Part shown: one piece after another, positions 25,225-33,583 of the stretch | Numbering within the stretch: position 1 is the first letter of the stretch | Layout of the letters: every line of letters starts with the position of its first letter | NCBI GenBank assembly: GCA_035373905.1 | Contig: DAOSOK010000015.1 | Location: 51,201 to 115,200 of the forward strand | Direction: 5' to 3' | DNA: 64,000 nt | Source: Candidatus Ozemobacteraceae bacterium | GTDB lineage: Bacteria > Muiribacteriota > Ozemobacteria > Ozemobacterales > Ozemobacteraceae | The notes under the pieces: model-generated | Databases searched by the model: none | Told to the model about the DNA's origin: nothing | The model's input: the letters and a program-made list of their open reading frames with translations, nothing else | Translations under genes and position numbers: made by a program

Positions 25225-25623
25225 ATGGCTGAGAAGACTGTTCCCGAAATCAAGAAGGAAACACCGGTCATTCAGCGCGAAGTGACCCGCAACCGCGAGT
25301 ATTTCGCCACGCCGCTCGTCGATATCTACGAAACCAATGATGGCCTGACGGTCATGGCCGATCTGCCCGGAGTCACGAAAGAGGGCCTCAAGGTCCAGGT
25401 CGAGGACGGCATCCTGACGATCGAGGGCAAGGCGCCGATCTCCCAGCGCGAGGGACTTCTGGTCAAGGAATACGAGCCGACCAGCTTCTTCAGGCAGTTC
25501 GAACTCTCGGAAAACGTCGCCCAGGACAAGATCACAGCAGAGTTGAAGCACGGCGTCCTCACGCTCACCCTCCCCAAGGCTGAGGCGGCCAAGCCCCGCG
25601 AAATCCAGGTCACGGTAAGCTGA
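25225..25623 (+). CDS. Hsp20/alpha-crystallin small heat-shock protein (second copy)
   Basis: 132 residues from the ATG at 25225, which has AGGAGG eight bases upstream; the earlier in-frame ATG at 25198 lacks a site. The alpha-crystallin domain covers about residues 28-130: TPLVDIYETNDGLTVMADLPGVTKEGLKVQVEDGILTIEGKA, FFRQFELSENVAQDKITAELKHGVLTLTLPKAEAAKPREIQV. The N-terminus is short and charged. It differs clearly from the upstream Hsp20, so the pair is not a recent duplication and may form hetero-oligomers or have distinct clients. The operon ends at the strong terminator just after it. Confidence 0.93.
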   Translation: MAEKTVPEIKKETPVIQREVTRNREYFATPLVDIYETNDGLTVMADLPGVTKEGLKVQVEDGILTIEGKAPISQREGLLVKEYEPTSFFRQFELSENVAQDKITAELKHGVLTLTLPKAEAAKPREIQVTVS

Positions 25624-25642
25624 CGCACATCGGCAGACCGGC

Positions 25643-25687
25643 CAGGGCGCAGATTTCGGTGTTCAGAAATCTGCGCCCTGTTCTTTT
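25643..25687 (+). terminator. Strong Rho-independent terminator after hsp20 operon
   Basis: A perfect 15-bp stem (CAGGGCGCAGATTTC / GAAATCTGCGCCCTG) with an 8-base loop, followed by TTCTTTT. It is the most convincing intrinsic terminator in the left half of the window. Confidence 0.9.
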
Positions 25688-25863
25688 CGCCAGGGATCGG
25701 AAACTTCGGGAAAAGACGGTTTTCAGCGTTTCATCTGCGGATGCTTGTTCCCCGAGGGATTTTTCCAGACCGATTCAGCGAGGGATTTTTTGTCCTTGAC
25801 AAAGGGATGACTGGTACACACATTCTCGACCCGGAGTCATTTTCTGTACACACGGAGGTCGAA
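25688..25863 (+). promoter_or_regulatory. Intergenic region with TTGACA box and short direct repeat
   Basis: GAGGGATTTTT occurs at 25754-25764 and 25780-25790. TTGACA is at 25796-25801, but the following -10 is ambiguous: TGGTACACA at 25812-25820 is too close and CATTCT at 25821-25826 is 19 bases away. GGAGG for the next gene is at 25854-25858. Confidence 0.4.
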
Positions 25864-26541
25864 ATGCGTCTGAAATTCGTGATACCCGTCGCCGTTCTTT
25901 CACTCCCGTTCTGCATCTTGTGGGCGACTGCTCCCGCCCGGGCCGTCACCGACGGTTCCACCCGGCAGGTGCTCGAGAAGCAGGAGTTCAGCGAGTTCCT
26001 CATCCGGAGCTCGATTTATCCGAAGTCGCGCCACGACGTGTTCGTCAAGGAACAGCGAAAGAGGGTTCCCGGCGTGAGCGTCCAGCAGCAGCTCATCTAC
26101 GAGCCCGACGTCTACACATGGGAACTGGCGATGGCGGCCCACCGCAAACAGATGGCCGAAAACCCGCCGGTTGTGGCCGTCCCGGCCGCGGATGTCATCG
26201 CGCCCGTTCCGATGCTGCCTGGCGCCATGCCTCCGACCGGCCCGGGCCAGGTCCAGCTGACGCCGCTCGGCGACGGCGGCTTTGCCGCCGCAAAGCCCTT
26301 GCCGGCCGATGCCGATGCGAAGATGGACAGGATTCTCCAGCGCGCCCAGAACTCCGGGCTGTCACCCGATTCGGAACTTCGGGCATCCCAGATCAAACAG
26401 CGGATTCTGGATCACATGAACTCGCTGAACGCGCCGGCGCCGACGGCCCCGGCGATGCCGGCGAACGCCCCCGCCGTCCCGATCCTGTCTCGGCCGCTTC
26501 CCGGAGGAACACCGGCCGACTCGTTCGACCGAACGTATTGA
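25864..26541 (+). CDS. Secreted protein of unknown function with Pro/Ala-rich tail
   Basis: 225 residues from the ATG at 25864 (GGAGG six bases upstream). A signal peptide, MRLKFVIPVAVLSLPFCILWATAPARA, is followed by a charged region (TRQVLEKQEFSEFLIRSSIYPKSRHDVFVKEQ). The rest is dominated by Pro, Ala and Gly (VVAVPAADVIAPVPMLPGAMPPTGPG; APAPTAPAMPANAPAVP), with a helical stretch DAKMDRILQRAQNSGLSPDSELRASQIKQRIL between. It looks like a periplasmic or surface protein with disordered linkers. No family recognised. Monocistronic, convergent with eno. Confidence 0.7.
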   Translation: MRLKFVIPVAVLSLPFCILWATAPARAVTDGSTRQVLEKQEFSEFLIRSSIYPKSRHDVFVKEQRKRVPGVSVQQQLIYEPDVYTWELAMAAHRKQMAENPPVVAVPAADVIAPVPMLPGAMPPTGPGQVQLTPLGDGGFAAAKPLPADADAKMDRILQRAQNSGLSPDSELRASQIKQRILDHMNSLNAPAPTAPAMPANAPAVPILSRPLPGGTPADSFDRTY

Positions 26542-26558
26542 TCGTTCTTGAAACAACC

Positions 26559-26587
26559 GTAGGGGCGGGTTTGAAACCCGCCCCTAC
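26559..26587. repeat. 29-base perfect inverted repeat between convergent genes
   Basis: GTAGGGGCGGGTTT and AAACCCGCCCCTAC around a single central G. This sequence is a short interspersed palindrome familiar from many bacterial genomes. It sits between two convergent stop codons and could also act as a bidirectional terminator, but it lacks T tracts. Confidence 0.8.
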
Positions 26588-26604
26588 ATCGGTATGTACG
26601 CCCG

Positions 26605-27903
26605 TCAGCGGCGGTTGATGTTGTAGAGGCCCTGCAGACCGAGGAATTTGGCGGTTTCGCCCAGCTCGTCTTCGATCTTGAGCAGGCGGTTGTATTTGGC
26701 GATGCGGTCGGTGCGCGACGCGGAACCGGTCTTGATCTGGCCGGCGTTCATGGCGACGGCGAGGTCGGCGAGCGTGGTATCTTCGGTTTCGCCCGAGCGG
26801 TGCGACACGACCGAGGTGTAGCGGGCGCGCTCGGCCATTTCCATGGCCTCGATGGTCTCGGTCAGGGTGCCGATCTGGTTCAGCTTGATGAGAACCGAGT
26901 TGGCGATGCCCTTCTCGATCCCCATCGCGAGGCGCTTCACGTTGGTGACGAACAGATCGTCGCCGACGAGCTGGATCTTGCCGGCGTTCTTGTCGGTCAG
27001 ATACTTCCAGCCATCCCAGTCGTCTTCGGCCATGCCGTCCTCGATCGAGATGATGGGGTATTTCTTCGCCCAGTCGAGCCAGTAGTCGGCCATCTCGCTC
27101 GGCTTGCGCTGCGACTTGTCGGACTTCTTGAACACGTAGACCTTCTTGTCGGCGTCGTAGAACTCCGACGCCGCCGGGTCGAGAGCGATGAAAATGTCGG
27201 AACCGGCCTTGTAGCCGGCCTTTTCAATGGCGGTCAAGATGACTTCGATCGCTTCCTCGTTCGACTTGAGGTTCGGCGCGAAGCCGCCCTCGTCGCCGAC
27301 GGCGGTGTTGTAGCCCTTCGCCTTGAGGACGGCCTTGAGCGCGTGGAACGTTTCGACGCCCATGCGCAGCGCATCGGAAAAACGCTTGGCGCCGGCGGGC
27401 ATGACCATGAATTCCTGGAAATCGACGTTGTTGTCGGCATGGGCGCCGCCGTTGAGGATGTTCATCATCGGAACGGGCAGGACGCAGGCCTTGGTGCCGC
27501 CGATATAGCGGTACAGGGGCGTGCCGGTGAACTCGGCGGCGGCTTTGGCGATGGCGAGCGAAACGCCGAGGATCGCGTTGGCGCCCAGCTTGCTCTTGTT
27601 TTCCGTCCCGTCGAGGGCGATCAGCGCGTGGTCGATGATCTGCTGTTCGAGCGCATCCATGCCCTCGAGTTCCTTGGCGATCGTGTCGTTCACGTTCTTG
27701 ACGGCCTTCAGCACGCCCTTGCCCTGGTAGCGCTTCTTGTCGCCGTCGCGCAGTTCGACGGCCTCGTGTTCGCCGGTCGATGCGCCGGACGGAACGGCGG
27801 CGACGCCGTATGCGCCGCTCTCGAGGAGCACCTCGACTTCGATGGTCGGATTCCCGCGGCTGTCCAGAATCTCACGCGCCTGAATGGCTTCAATGATCGA
27901 CAT
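26605..27903 (-). CDS. eno: Enolase
   Basis: 432 residues from the ATG at 27903 (GGAGG upstream). All enolase landmarks are present: MSIIEAIQAREILDSRGNPTIEVEV, VPSGASTGEHEAVELRDGD, MMNILNGGAHADNNVDFQEFM, AVGDEGGFAPNL, the Mg-binding block SIEDGMAEDDWDGW, QLVGDDLFVTN, IKLNQIGTLTETIEAMEMA and SHRSGETEDTTLADLAVAMNAGQIKTGS with the catalytic Lys region. It interconverts 2-phosphoglycerate and phosphoenolpyruvate in glycolysis and gluconeogenesis. Transcribed from its own promoter 70 bases upstream; the secG terminator precedes it. Confidence 0.98.
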   Translation of the reverse strand: MSIIEAIQAREILDSRGNPTIEVEVLLESGAYGVAAVPSGASTGEHEAVELRDGDKKRYQGKGVLKAVKNVNDTIAKELEGMDALEQQIIDHALIALDGTENKSKLGANAILGVSLAIAKAAAEFTGTPLYRYIGGTKACVLPVPMMNILNGGAHADNNVDFQEFMVMPAGAKRFSDALRMGVETFHALKAVLKAKGYNTAVGDEGGFAPNLKSNEEAIEVILTAIEKAGYKAGSDIFIALDPAASEFYDADKKVYVFKKSDKSQRKPSEMADYWLDWAKKYPIISIEDGMAEDDWDGWKYLTDKNAGKIQLVGDDLFVTNVKRLAMGIEKGIANSVLIKLNQIGTLTETIEAMEMAERARYTSVVSHRSGETEDTTLADLAVAMNAGQIKTGSASRTDRIAKYNRLLKIEDELGETAKFLGLQGLYNINRR

Positions 27904-27974
27904 GAAACGCCTCCTGAAAGGATATGACCCGGCTCTCCGGAAACTGTCGCGCAGTTCGGTGCTCGGGCGGGCGT

Positions 27975-27983
27975 AGTGTATCA
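27975..27983 (-). promoter_or_regulatory. Extended -10 promoter of eno
   Basis: TGATACACT read on the minus strand at 27983-27975, about 70 bases before the enolase ATG. No clear -35. It lies immediately downstream of the secG terminator. Confidence 0.5.
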
Positions 27984-27997
27984 CACTTCCCCGACGC

Positions 27998-28039
27998 GAA
28001 AAAGAGCGCCGGCCCGTCCTTGTCGGGAACGGGCCGGCG
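27998..28039 (-). terminator. Rho-independent terminator after secG
   Basis: An 11-bp perfect stem (CGCCGGCCCGT / ACGGGCCGGCG, 28007-28039) with an 11-base loop. On the minus strand it is followed directly by CTCTTTTTC. It separates secG from eno. Confidence 0.88.
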
Positions 28040-28062
28040 TGTGCGGTTCTGGATGCGAAGCG

Positions 28063-28488
28063 TTACTGGCCTGTCGGAACCGCCGGGACAGCGGGAGCTG
28101 GGGCCGGGGCGACCGGAGCTATGGGAGCCACGGGAGCCGCCGTTTCCGGGATGGCCGCGGCCGGGGCGACGGGCTCGCCGGCCGCCGGGATCGGGATGCT
28201 GGTCTCGATCGGCGCGGGGCGGGACGAGAGGTCGACACCCTGAGAGGCTTTGTCCCAGTCGGGGAGTTTGAGCGCGAGTGTCAGGGAGGTGAGCATGAAG
28301 ATGACGGCCATTCCCGTCGTGATCTTGGTCATGATGCCGCCGCTGCCGCGTTCACCGAAAATGGTGTTCGACGAACCGCCGCCGAACGCGCCGGCAAGAC
28401 CCTCGCCCTTGTCGGCCTGGAGCAGGACGACGACGACAAGTCCGATGCACACGATGAAGTGAATCAGCTTCACGAGAACGGCGATCAT
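28063..28488 (-). CDS. secG: Preprotein translocase subunit SecG with long Ala/Pro tail
   Basis: The first 80 residues are a standard SecG: two membrane helices (VKLIHFIVCIGLVVVVLLQ and TGMAVIFMLTSLTLALK) joined by the conserved QADKGEGLAGAFGGGSSNTIFG loop. SecG assists SecYE during protein export. The protein is 141 residues long; most SecG proteins are 70-110. The extra C-terminal 50 residues are almost only Ala, Pro, Val and Ile (APVAPIAPVAPAPAPAVPAV). The ATG has AAAGGAG upstream and a good promoter (TTGACT-17-TAGACT). Confidence 0.93.
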   Translation of the reverse strand: MIAVLVKLIHFIVCIGLVVVVLLQADKGEGLAGAFGGGSSNTIFGERGSGGIMTKITTGMAVIFMLTSLTLALKLPDWDKASQGVDLSSRPAPIETSIPIPAAGEPVAPAAAIPETAAPVAPIAPVAPAPAPAVPAVPTGQ

Positions 28489-28533
28489 TCCAAGAGACTC
28501 CTTTGCAACCGTACATGAGGTGGACAGGGGGGA

Positions 28534-28562
28534 AGTCTACCAACCCGTACATGAAAAGTCAA
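28534..28562 (-). promoter_or_regulatory. Promoter of secG
   Basis: On the minus strand TTGACT (28562-28557), a 17-base spacer and TAGACT (28539-28534), 45 bases before the ATG. Confidence 0.6.
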
Positions 28563-28585
28563 TTCTTTCCTTCCGGCCGCGGTGA

Positions 28586-29581
28586 TCACTCGAGCGATGT
28601 GTTCGTCGAGGAGGCGCCGAAGAGCAGCCAGAGGAAGAAAACGCCGCCGATGAGGGAGGTGAGAACGCCGACGGGCATTTCGGAGGGGGCGACGACGGTG
28701 CGGGCGACGGTGTCGCAGGTCGAGAGGAAGATGCCGCCGAGGAGAAGCGAGGCGGGAAGCAGCGTTCGGTGGCCGCCGCCGAACCAGAGGCGGCAACAGT
28801 GGGGAATCATGAGGCCGACGAAGCCGATCGGGCCGCAGAGAGCCACGACGAACGCCTCCAGAGCGCACGTCACGAGGAAGATCGCGTGGCGGATTCTCTC
28901 GACCGGCACGCCGCGGCTCTGGGCGATGTCTTCGCCGACGGCCAGCAGGTCGAGTTCCCAGGCGAGGGCCCACAGCAGGAGTCCGCCGAGCAGGGTGACG
29001 GGCAGGAGGATGGCGACCGTTTCCCAGCCGCTCGACGAGAGGCTTCCCATCAGGTGTCGCATCATGCGGAAGGCGTCGGTCGCGGTCGAGGCGTAGTGCG
29101 AGAACATGATCAGGCTCGAGCAGCAGAAGCTGATCGCGACGCCGGCGAGCAGGAGACGGGCGTTGGAGACGCCGCCCCGGCCCCAGGCAAGTCCGTAAAC
29201 CGCCGCCACGCAGGCCGCCGCGCCGGCGAAGGAGGCGAGAATGCCCCCCGGACCCGCCGTGCCGGTATCGGCTCCCCAGCGCATGTAGAGTGCTGCCCCA
29301 AGAGAAGCCGCGCCGGAAACGCCGAGCGTGAACGGCGTCGCGAGAGGATTGCGGAACATCGCCTGGAACGCGGCCCCGGCGACGGACAGGGCCGCCCCGG
29401 CGAAGAACGCCGTCAGGATGCGCGGCATGCGGAGTTTCCACAGCAGGACGGCTCCGGCGTCCGGAGCGCCGGGGCGCAACAGCGCGTCAAACGCGACCGG
29501 GACGCCCCCGATGAACGGGCCGATCAGCATCGTGACGACGGCGGCAATTGCAAGGCAGGGAAGGATGATCCGGCCGTTCAT
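28586..29581 (-). CDS. btuC: Cobalamin/corrinoid ABC transporter permease BtuC
   Basis: 331 residues, FecCD/BtuC family: about ten membrane segments, the family block LRMPRILTAFFAGAALSVAGAAFQAMFRNPLATPFTLGVSGAA near residues 50-92, and CGPIGFVGLMIPHCCRLWFGG near residue 245. It forms the membrane channel for corrinoid import with BtuD and BtuF. The assignment to corrinoid rather than heme or iron rests on its place in an operon of cobamide genes behind a cobalamin riboswitch. The ATG overlaps the btuD stop (ATGA). Last gene of the operon. Confidence 0.9.
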   Translation of the reverse strand: MNGRIILPCLAIAAVVTMLIGPFIGGVPVAFDALLRPGAPDAGAVLLWKLRMPRILTAFFAGAALSVAGAAFQAMFRNPLATPFTLGVSGAASLGAALYMRWGADTGTAGPGGILASFAGAAACVAAVYGLAWGRGGVSNARLLLAGVAISFCCSSLIMFSHYASTATDAFRMMRHLMGSLSSSGWETVAILLPVTLLGGLLLWALAWELDLLAVGEDIAQSRGVPVERIRHAIFLVTCALEAFVVALCGPIGFVGLMIPHCCRLWFGGGHRTLLPASLLLGGIFLSTCDTVARTVVAPSEMPVGVLTSLIGGVFFLWLLFGASSTNTSLE

Positions 29582-30423
29582 GCGCGATCGCCTCCGGCCG
29601 GTTGAGCGGAACCGTGCAGCGTAACGGGGACGAGCAGGGTGCGGCCGGTTCCCCGGTGCCGGATCGTCTCGAACTCGACGCCGTAAATCCGGGCCAGTCG
29701 GCCGTCTTCGACGAGCTCCGCCGGACTGCCGGAGAAGGCGACGCGGCCGCCGGAAAGAGCGATCACGAGGTCGCCTTCCAGGGCGCCGCCGTTCAGGTCG
29801 TGGACGACGCTGACAACCGTGCAGGGACCGCCGGAGCCGTTTCCTTCGAGCCGGATTCCTTCGAGCAGATCGGCAAGCTCGAGCTGGCGCCGGTAGTCGA
29901 GAAAGGCGGCCGGCTCGTCGAGGAGCAGGATCGGGGCTTCCTGCGCCAGGGCCGCCGCCACGAGCACCTTCTGGCGCTCTCCGCCGCTGAGCGTCGACAG
30001 GTCGCGCTCGGCGAAACCGGCGACGCCGGCCCGTTCGATGGCCCGCTGAGCCGATTCGCGGTCGGCCGCGTCCGCGGAGCCGAACAGGTGGCGGCCGTGC
30101 GCGTACCGGGAGAGCAGCACGAAATCGGCGACGCGGCAGGGCATCGTCTTCTCGGTCATCTGCGGAACGTAGGCGATCTGCCTCGCGAGACCGCGCGCGT
30201 CGAGGGAGGAGAGCGGCCGGCCGTTCACGAGGATCTCGCCGGATGTCGGCTTCACGAGGCCGGCCAGGGCCTTGAGCAGCGTCGTCTTGCCGGCCCCGTT
30301 CGGCCCGATGATCGACGTCCTGGCGCCGGATGGTATATCTATGGTTATATCATGAAGAACGCGGACCCCGCCCAGGTCGACGTTCAGGTTCACCGCCCGC
30401 AGGGCGGGCGCAGGAACGCTCAT
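29578..30423 (-). CDS. btuD: Cobalamin/corrinoid ABC transporter ATPase BtuD
   Basis: 281 residues from the ATG at 30423 (ATGA overlap with btuF); the frame is open far upstream but without protein-like sequence. Walker A GPNGAGKTT near residue 41, Q-loop YVPQMTEK, signature LSGGERQKV, Walker B ILLLDEP, and switch His in VVSVVHDL. FecE/BtuD-type importer ATPase that powers uptake through BtuC. The C-terminus has an additional stretch of about 45 residues after the switch (GVEFETIRHRGTGRTLLVPV). Confidence 0.9.
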   Translation of the reverse strand: MSVPAPALRAVNLNVDLGGVRVLHDITIDIPSGARTSIIGPNGAGKTTLLKALAGLVKPTSGEILVNGRPLSSLDARGLARQIAYVPQMTEKTMPCRVADFVLLSRYAHGRHLFGSADAADRESAQRAIERAGVAGFAERDLSTLSGGERQKVLVAAALAQEAPILLLDEPAAFLDYRRQLELADLLEGIRLEGNGSGGPCTVVSVVHDLNGGALEGDLVIALSGGRVAFSGSPAELVEDGRLARIYGVEFETIRHRGTGRTLLVPVTLHGSAQPAGGDRA

Positions 30424-31400
30424 GGCATCGGCCTCGTTTCCGCAGGATGCCAGTTCGCCTCGGGGTGGATGAGCCTGGCCAGCCGTTCGGCGGCTTCGGC
30501 GGCGGAGTCGGGGCCCGGAATCGACAGGTGGGGCTCGGTAAGGAGGGCGACCTGGCCGGATGCGACGGCGGTCATGCCCGGAACGGCGGCCCATGCGGCT
30601 TTCAGTCCCTCGATGCCGCCGGGTTGGCGGTCGGGGTCGGGAACGAGGTCGATGACGACGTCGGGGTTCAGGCTCATCAGACCTTCCTGGGTCACGACGG
30701 GATACGCCGTCAGGGCCTTGCCACGCCAGGCGTTTTCGGCGCCCGCGAGCCGGAGAAGTTCGTCGTGATACGCGCCGGGCGCCGCGACGTATGCCTGCTC
30801 GATCCGGCCGCCCGAGACGTCGCGGCCGACGGCAAGCAACACCCGCGGTCGGGGACGGTTTCGGACGGTTTCGGCGACCGCGTCCAGCCGGGACTGGAAC
30901 CGGGCCGCGGCGGACGCGGCGGCGTCCGGGACCCCGCACATCTCCCCGATGCGCCGGATTGCCAGCGGAATGTCGTCGAGCGCGATCTGATGAATCTGGA
31001 CCGTCTCGATGCCCAGTCCGGCGAGACGACGGGCGAGGCTCTGCTGATCGGACCCGCACAGGACCAGGTCGGGATGCTTCGCGGCGATGGCTTCGATGCT
31101 CGGCTCGAGGCATGTGCCGATCGACGGGATCGTTCGCGCGGCGGGAAGGTGTTCGCAGAAATCCGTGATCCCGACGAGCCGGTCGCCGAGACCGAGAACG
31201 AACAACGTCTCGGTCAGGCTCGGCACGAGCGAGACGATGCGCATCGGCGGCTTTGCCGAAATATCTTTCAATATATTATCTGGTTTTATGGTATTCAGAT
31301 CGTTTTCGGCGAGCACCACGCAGGCGACCCAGAAAAGAAGCGGCACGAACAGGACCAGGGCGCCAACCCCGACCGAACGCTCCATTCGGCGCATCGTCAT
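30420..31400 (-). CDS. btuF: Corrinoid-binding periplasmic protein BtuF
   Basis: 326 residues. One N-terminal hydrophobic segment (VGALVLFVPLLFWVACVVLA) acts as a signal or anchor. The BtuF/FepB-type fold follows: MRIVSLVPSLTETLFVLGLGDRLVGITDFCEHLP, KHPDLVLCGSDQQ, IHQIALDDIPLAIRRIGEMCG, LMSLNPDVVIDLVPD. The second strand with SLVPSxTE is the standard start of class III binding proteins for corrinoids and siderophores. Begins one base after the cobU stop and overlaps btuD. Confidence 0.88.
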   Translation of the reverse strand: MTMRRMERSVGVGALVLFVPLLFWVACVVLAENDLNTIKPDNILKDISAKPPMRIVSLVPSLTETLFVLGLGDRLVGITDFCEHLPAARTIPSIGTCLEPSIEAIAAKHPDLVLCGSDQQSLARRLAGLGIETVQIHQIALDDIPLAIRRIGEMCGVPDAAASAAARFQSRLDAVAETVRNRPRPRVLLAVGRDVSGGRIEQAYVAAPGAYHDELLRLAGAENAWRGKALTAYPVVTQEGLMSLNPDVVIDLVPDPDRQPGGIEGLKAAWAAVPGMTAVASGQVALLTEPHLSIPGPDSAAEAAERLARLIHPEANWHPAETRPMP

Positions 31401-31401
31401 C

Positions 31402-31950
31402 TCACTTCTCCTTCGCGCCGGCGACCGGCGGTTTCGCCTGCACCGGAATGCCGCACACCATGAAAATCACGCGGTCGGCGCGGGCCGCGACGGCCCGGTT
31501 CAGTCCCCCGGCCAGGTCGCGGAAACGTCTCGCCATGGCGTTTTCCGGAACGATGCCGAGCCCGACCTCGTTGGTCACGAAGACCAGGTCGCACGGCGGG
31601 CGCTCGATGAACTCGAGAAGCTCCTGTACCGGCCGATACGAATCCGCGTCCGGTCCGAGATGATGCATCAGGTTGCTCATCCAGACCGTGAGGCAGTCGA
31701 TGACCGCGATCCCTGTTCCGGCGGGCAGGCTTCGCAGGGCCCCCGCCAGGTCGACAGGGGCCTCGATGGTGGGCATGTCTGCGGGCCGCTCCCGGCGGTG
31801 CTTTTCGATCCTCTGCCGCATCTCATCGTCGAACGCTTCGGCCGTCGCCACGAAAACCGCCGTTCCGTCGCGCGGCCCGAGGACCAGGCTCAGCGCATGA
31901 TCGCTCTTTCCGCTGCGGGCGCCGCCCGTGACGAGGGTGATTCCGGCCAT
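31402..31950 (-). CDS. cobU: Adenosylcobinamide kinase / cobinamide-phosphate guanylyltransferase
   Basis: 182 residues from the ATG at 31950. P-loop GGARSGKS at residues 9-16, the HRRER block around the guanylylated His (RIEKHRRERP), IAVIDCLTVWMSNL, and LVFVTNEVGLGIVPENAMARRFRDLAGGLNRAVA, a CobU signature. It phosphorylates adenosylcobinamide and then attaches GMP, activating it for CobS. The start overlaps the cbiR stop by one base (TGATG). The frame is open far upstream, but the P-loop fixes the N-terminus. Confidence 0.95.
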   Translation of the reverse strand: MAGITLVTGGARSGKSDHALSLVLGPRDGTAVFVATAEAFDDEMRQRIEKHRRERPADMPTIEAPVDLAGALRSLPAGTGIAVIDCLTVWMSNLMHHLGPDADSYRPVQELLEFIERPPCDLVFVTNEVGLGIVPENAMARRFRDLAGGLNRAVAARADRVIFMVCGIPVQAKPPVAGAKEK

Positions 31951-32786
31951 CACATCGCCTCCCCGCGCCCCGGAAGCGACCGACACAGATCGCGCATCAC
32001 CCGCATCGAGTCGTGAAAATCGCTTTCGGAGAAGATCTCCATCGTCAGAACGACGGGGTCGCCCGACCGTTGGGCCAATCCGCGCGCAATCCCCGACAGA
32101 ACGCCGGCATCGCAGGCGGCGAGCGATTTGTGGTCCTGGCCGTCGATGATGCCGTGCGCGTGAACGATGCGGGTCCGCCCGGCCAGCCGGTCGAAGTGGT
32201 TCGCGACATCCCGTCCCGTCAGCATCAGATGACCGATGTCGAGACAGACGGCGAGATCGAGCTCCTCGACGACGGGCAGGACGAGATCGAACGGATACTC
32301 CAGCGTCTCGGCGCAGAGACGCCGCGAACCGACCCTTCCGGCAAGCCGCTCGAGCGCATCTCGATGCCCGTCGAGCCATCGCCGCATGTCGTCCGCGGGC
32401 GTCTGACTGCGCCGGTCCCCGGTGAAATGCACGACGTAGGCGAACGGTGACAGCGGCTCCATGCGGTCGACGAGGCGCAGACAGCCGTCGAGAGATTCGC
32501 GGCGGGTCTCCGGATCGGGGTGCCCGAAAGCGACGTCGAGGGGGAAATGGACCGTGTAGCTCAGCGCGTGCTCTTCCGCGATCTCCGCGAGCTCCCTGAC
32601 GGCGTCCGGCGACGGCAGGTTGGAAAACGCGTCCGACTCGAACAGGACCAGTTCGACGTCGTCGATGCGGGGCGCGAGCCATCGCACGTTCGGTAGTATA
32701 TCATCAGGAATAATATATGAGGTCGTCCCGAGCCTGAAGTCGAACAGCCCCTTCAGACAGAGCGCGTCTGCGCGCACATGTGTCAT
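31950..32786 (-). CDS. cbiR: CbiR-like cobamide-remodelling phosphodiesterase (TIM barrel)
   Basis: About 278 residues, AP-endonuclease-2/xylose-isomerase-like TIM barrel: FRLGTTSYIIPDDILPNVRWLAPRIDDVELVLFES, YTVHFPLDVAFGHPDPETRRES, YVVHFTGD, CAETLEYPFD, VCLDIGHLMLTGRD, IVHAHGIIDGQDHKSL, LTMEIFSESDF. The SYIIPDDILPNV and CLDIGHLM blocks fit CbiR, first described in Akkermansia, which cleaves the nucleotide loop of cobamides to cobinamide phosphate. The neighbours cobU, cobS and cobT can then rebuild it with another base. I chose the ATG at 32786 because it overlaps the cobS stop (ATGA) and has GGGGAG six bases away; 32792 is an alternative. Confidence 0.85.
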   Translation of the reverse strand: MTHVRADALCLKGLFDFRLGTTSYIIPDDILPNVRWLAPRIDDVELVLFESDAFSNLPSPDAVRELAEIAEEHALSYTVHFPLDVAFGHPDPETRRESLDGCLRLVDRMEPLSPFAYVVHFTGDRRSQTPADDMRRWLDGHRDALERLAGRVGSRRLCAETLEYPFDLVLPVVEELDLAVCLDIGHLMLTGRDVANHFDRLAGRTRIVHAHGIIDGQDHKSLAACDAGVLSGIARGLAQRSGDPVVLTMEIFSESDFHDSMRVMRDLCRSLPGRGEAM

Positions 32787-33553
32787 CCGCATCTCCCCCC
32801 GTCCGGAAGGTTCCAGGCGAAGACGACCAGGACGAGGGCTTCGCCGAGTTCGCTCAGGGCTCCGAGCGTGTCGCCGGTCATGCCGCCGATGGTGTTGCGG
32901 CAGGCCCGCGCCCACCAGGCGACCAGCAGCGAGACGGCCGCGGCGAGCGCCAGGGCGAACGTCCGGCCGAACACGAGACCGGCAGACAAGGCCGGAATCG
33001 CACATGATATTATACCGAAATATATTGATCGATGCGGGAGAAAGACGGAGGCCAGGCCGCCCTCGGGGCGGGCATACGGCATCCAGGTCAGGCCCGCCAC
33101 CTGAAGGGCGCGGCCGAACACCGGCGCGAGCAGGAGCGCTCCCGTCCGCGCACCGCCCTGCGCCAGTTCCGCGATCGCCGCCGCCTTCAGGCCGAGCACC
33201 AGGGCCAGCGCGAGGACGCCCATCGATCCGATGCGGCTGTCGCGCATGATTTCGAGAATCCGGTCGGGGGTTCTCGAGCTGAAAAAGCCGTCGGCTGTGT
33301 CGGCAAGGCCGTCCAGATGCAGACCCCCGCTCAGAACCGCGAGCATCGCGACGGCAAGGACCGTGCGGACCGACCAGGGCAGTCCGACGTTCCGCGCGGC
33401 GAGATCGGCGATCGCGACGAGCCCTCCCACGGCCAGCCCGACGACCGGGAACCAGGGCGCCGATCGTCCGATCTCGTCCGATGTGAACGCGGTCGACACG
33501 GGAAGCGTCGTGAGAAACTGGACTGCCGCGAGAAACGTCCTGATGCCGCTCAT
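32783..33553 (-). CDS. cobS: Adenosylcobinamide-GDP ribazoletransferase (cobalamin synthase)
   Basis: 256 residues, polytopic. CobS landmarks: FLAAVQFLTTLPV at the N-terminus, WFPVVGLAVGGLVA, the metal-binding GGLHLDGLADTADGFFSSRTPDRILEIMRDSRIGSMGV, and GGMTGDTLGALSELGEALVLV at the C-terminus. It joins adenosylcobinamide-GDP from CobU to alpha-ribazole phosphate made by CobT, at the inner membrane. Thirty bases separate it from cobT and four bases overlap cbiR. Confidence 0.95.
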   Translation of the reverse strand: MSGIRTFLAAVQFLTTLPVSTAFTSDEIGRSAPWFPVVGLAVGGLVAIADLAARNVGLPWSVRTVLAVAMLAVLSGGLHLDGLADTADGFFSSRTPDRILEIMRDSRIGSMGVLALALVLGLKAAAIAELAQGGARTGALLLAPVFGRALQVAGLTWMPYARPEGGLASVFLPHRSIYFGIISCAIPALSAGLVFGRTFALALAAAVSLLVAWWARACRNTIGGMTGDTLGALSELGEALVLVVFAWNLPDGGRCG

Positions 33554-33583
33554 CGTATTCCCTGAAATGCTCGATAACCCGGC

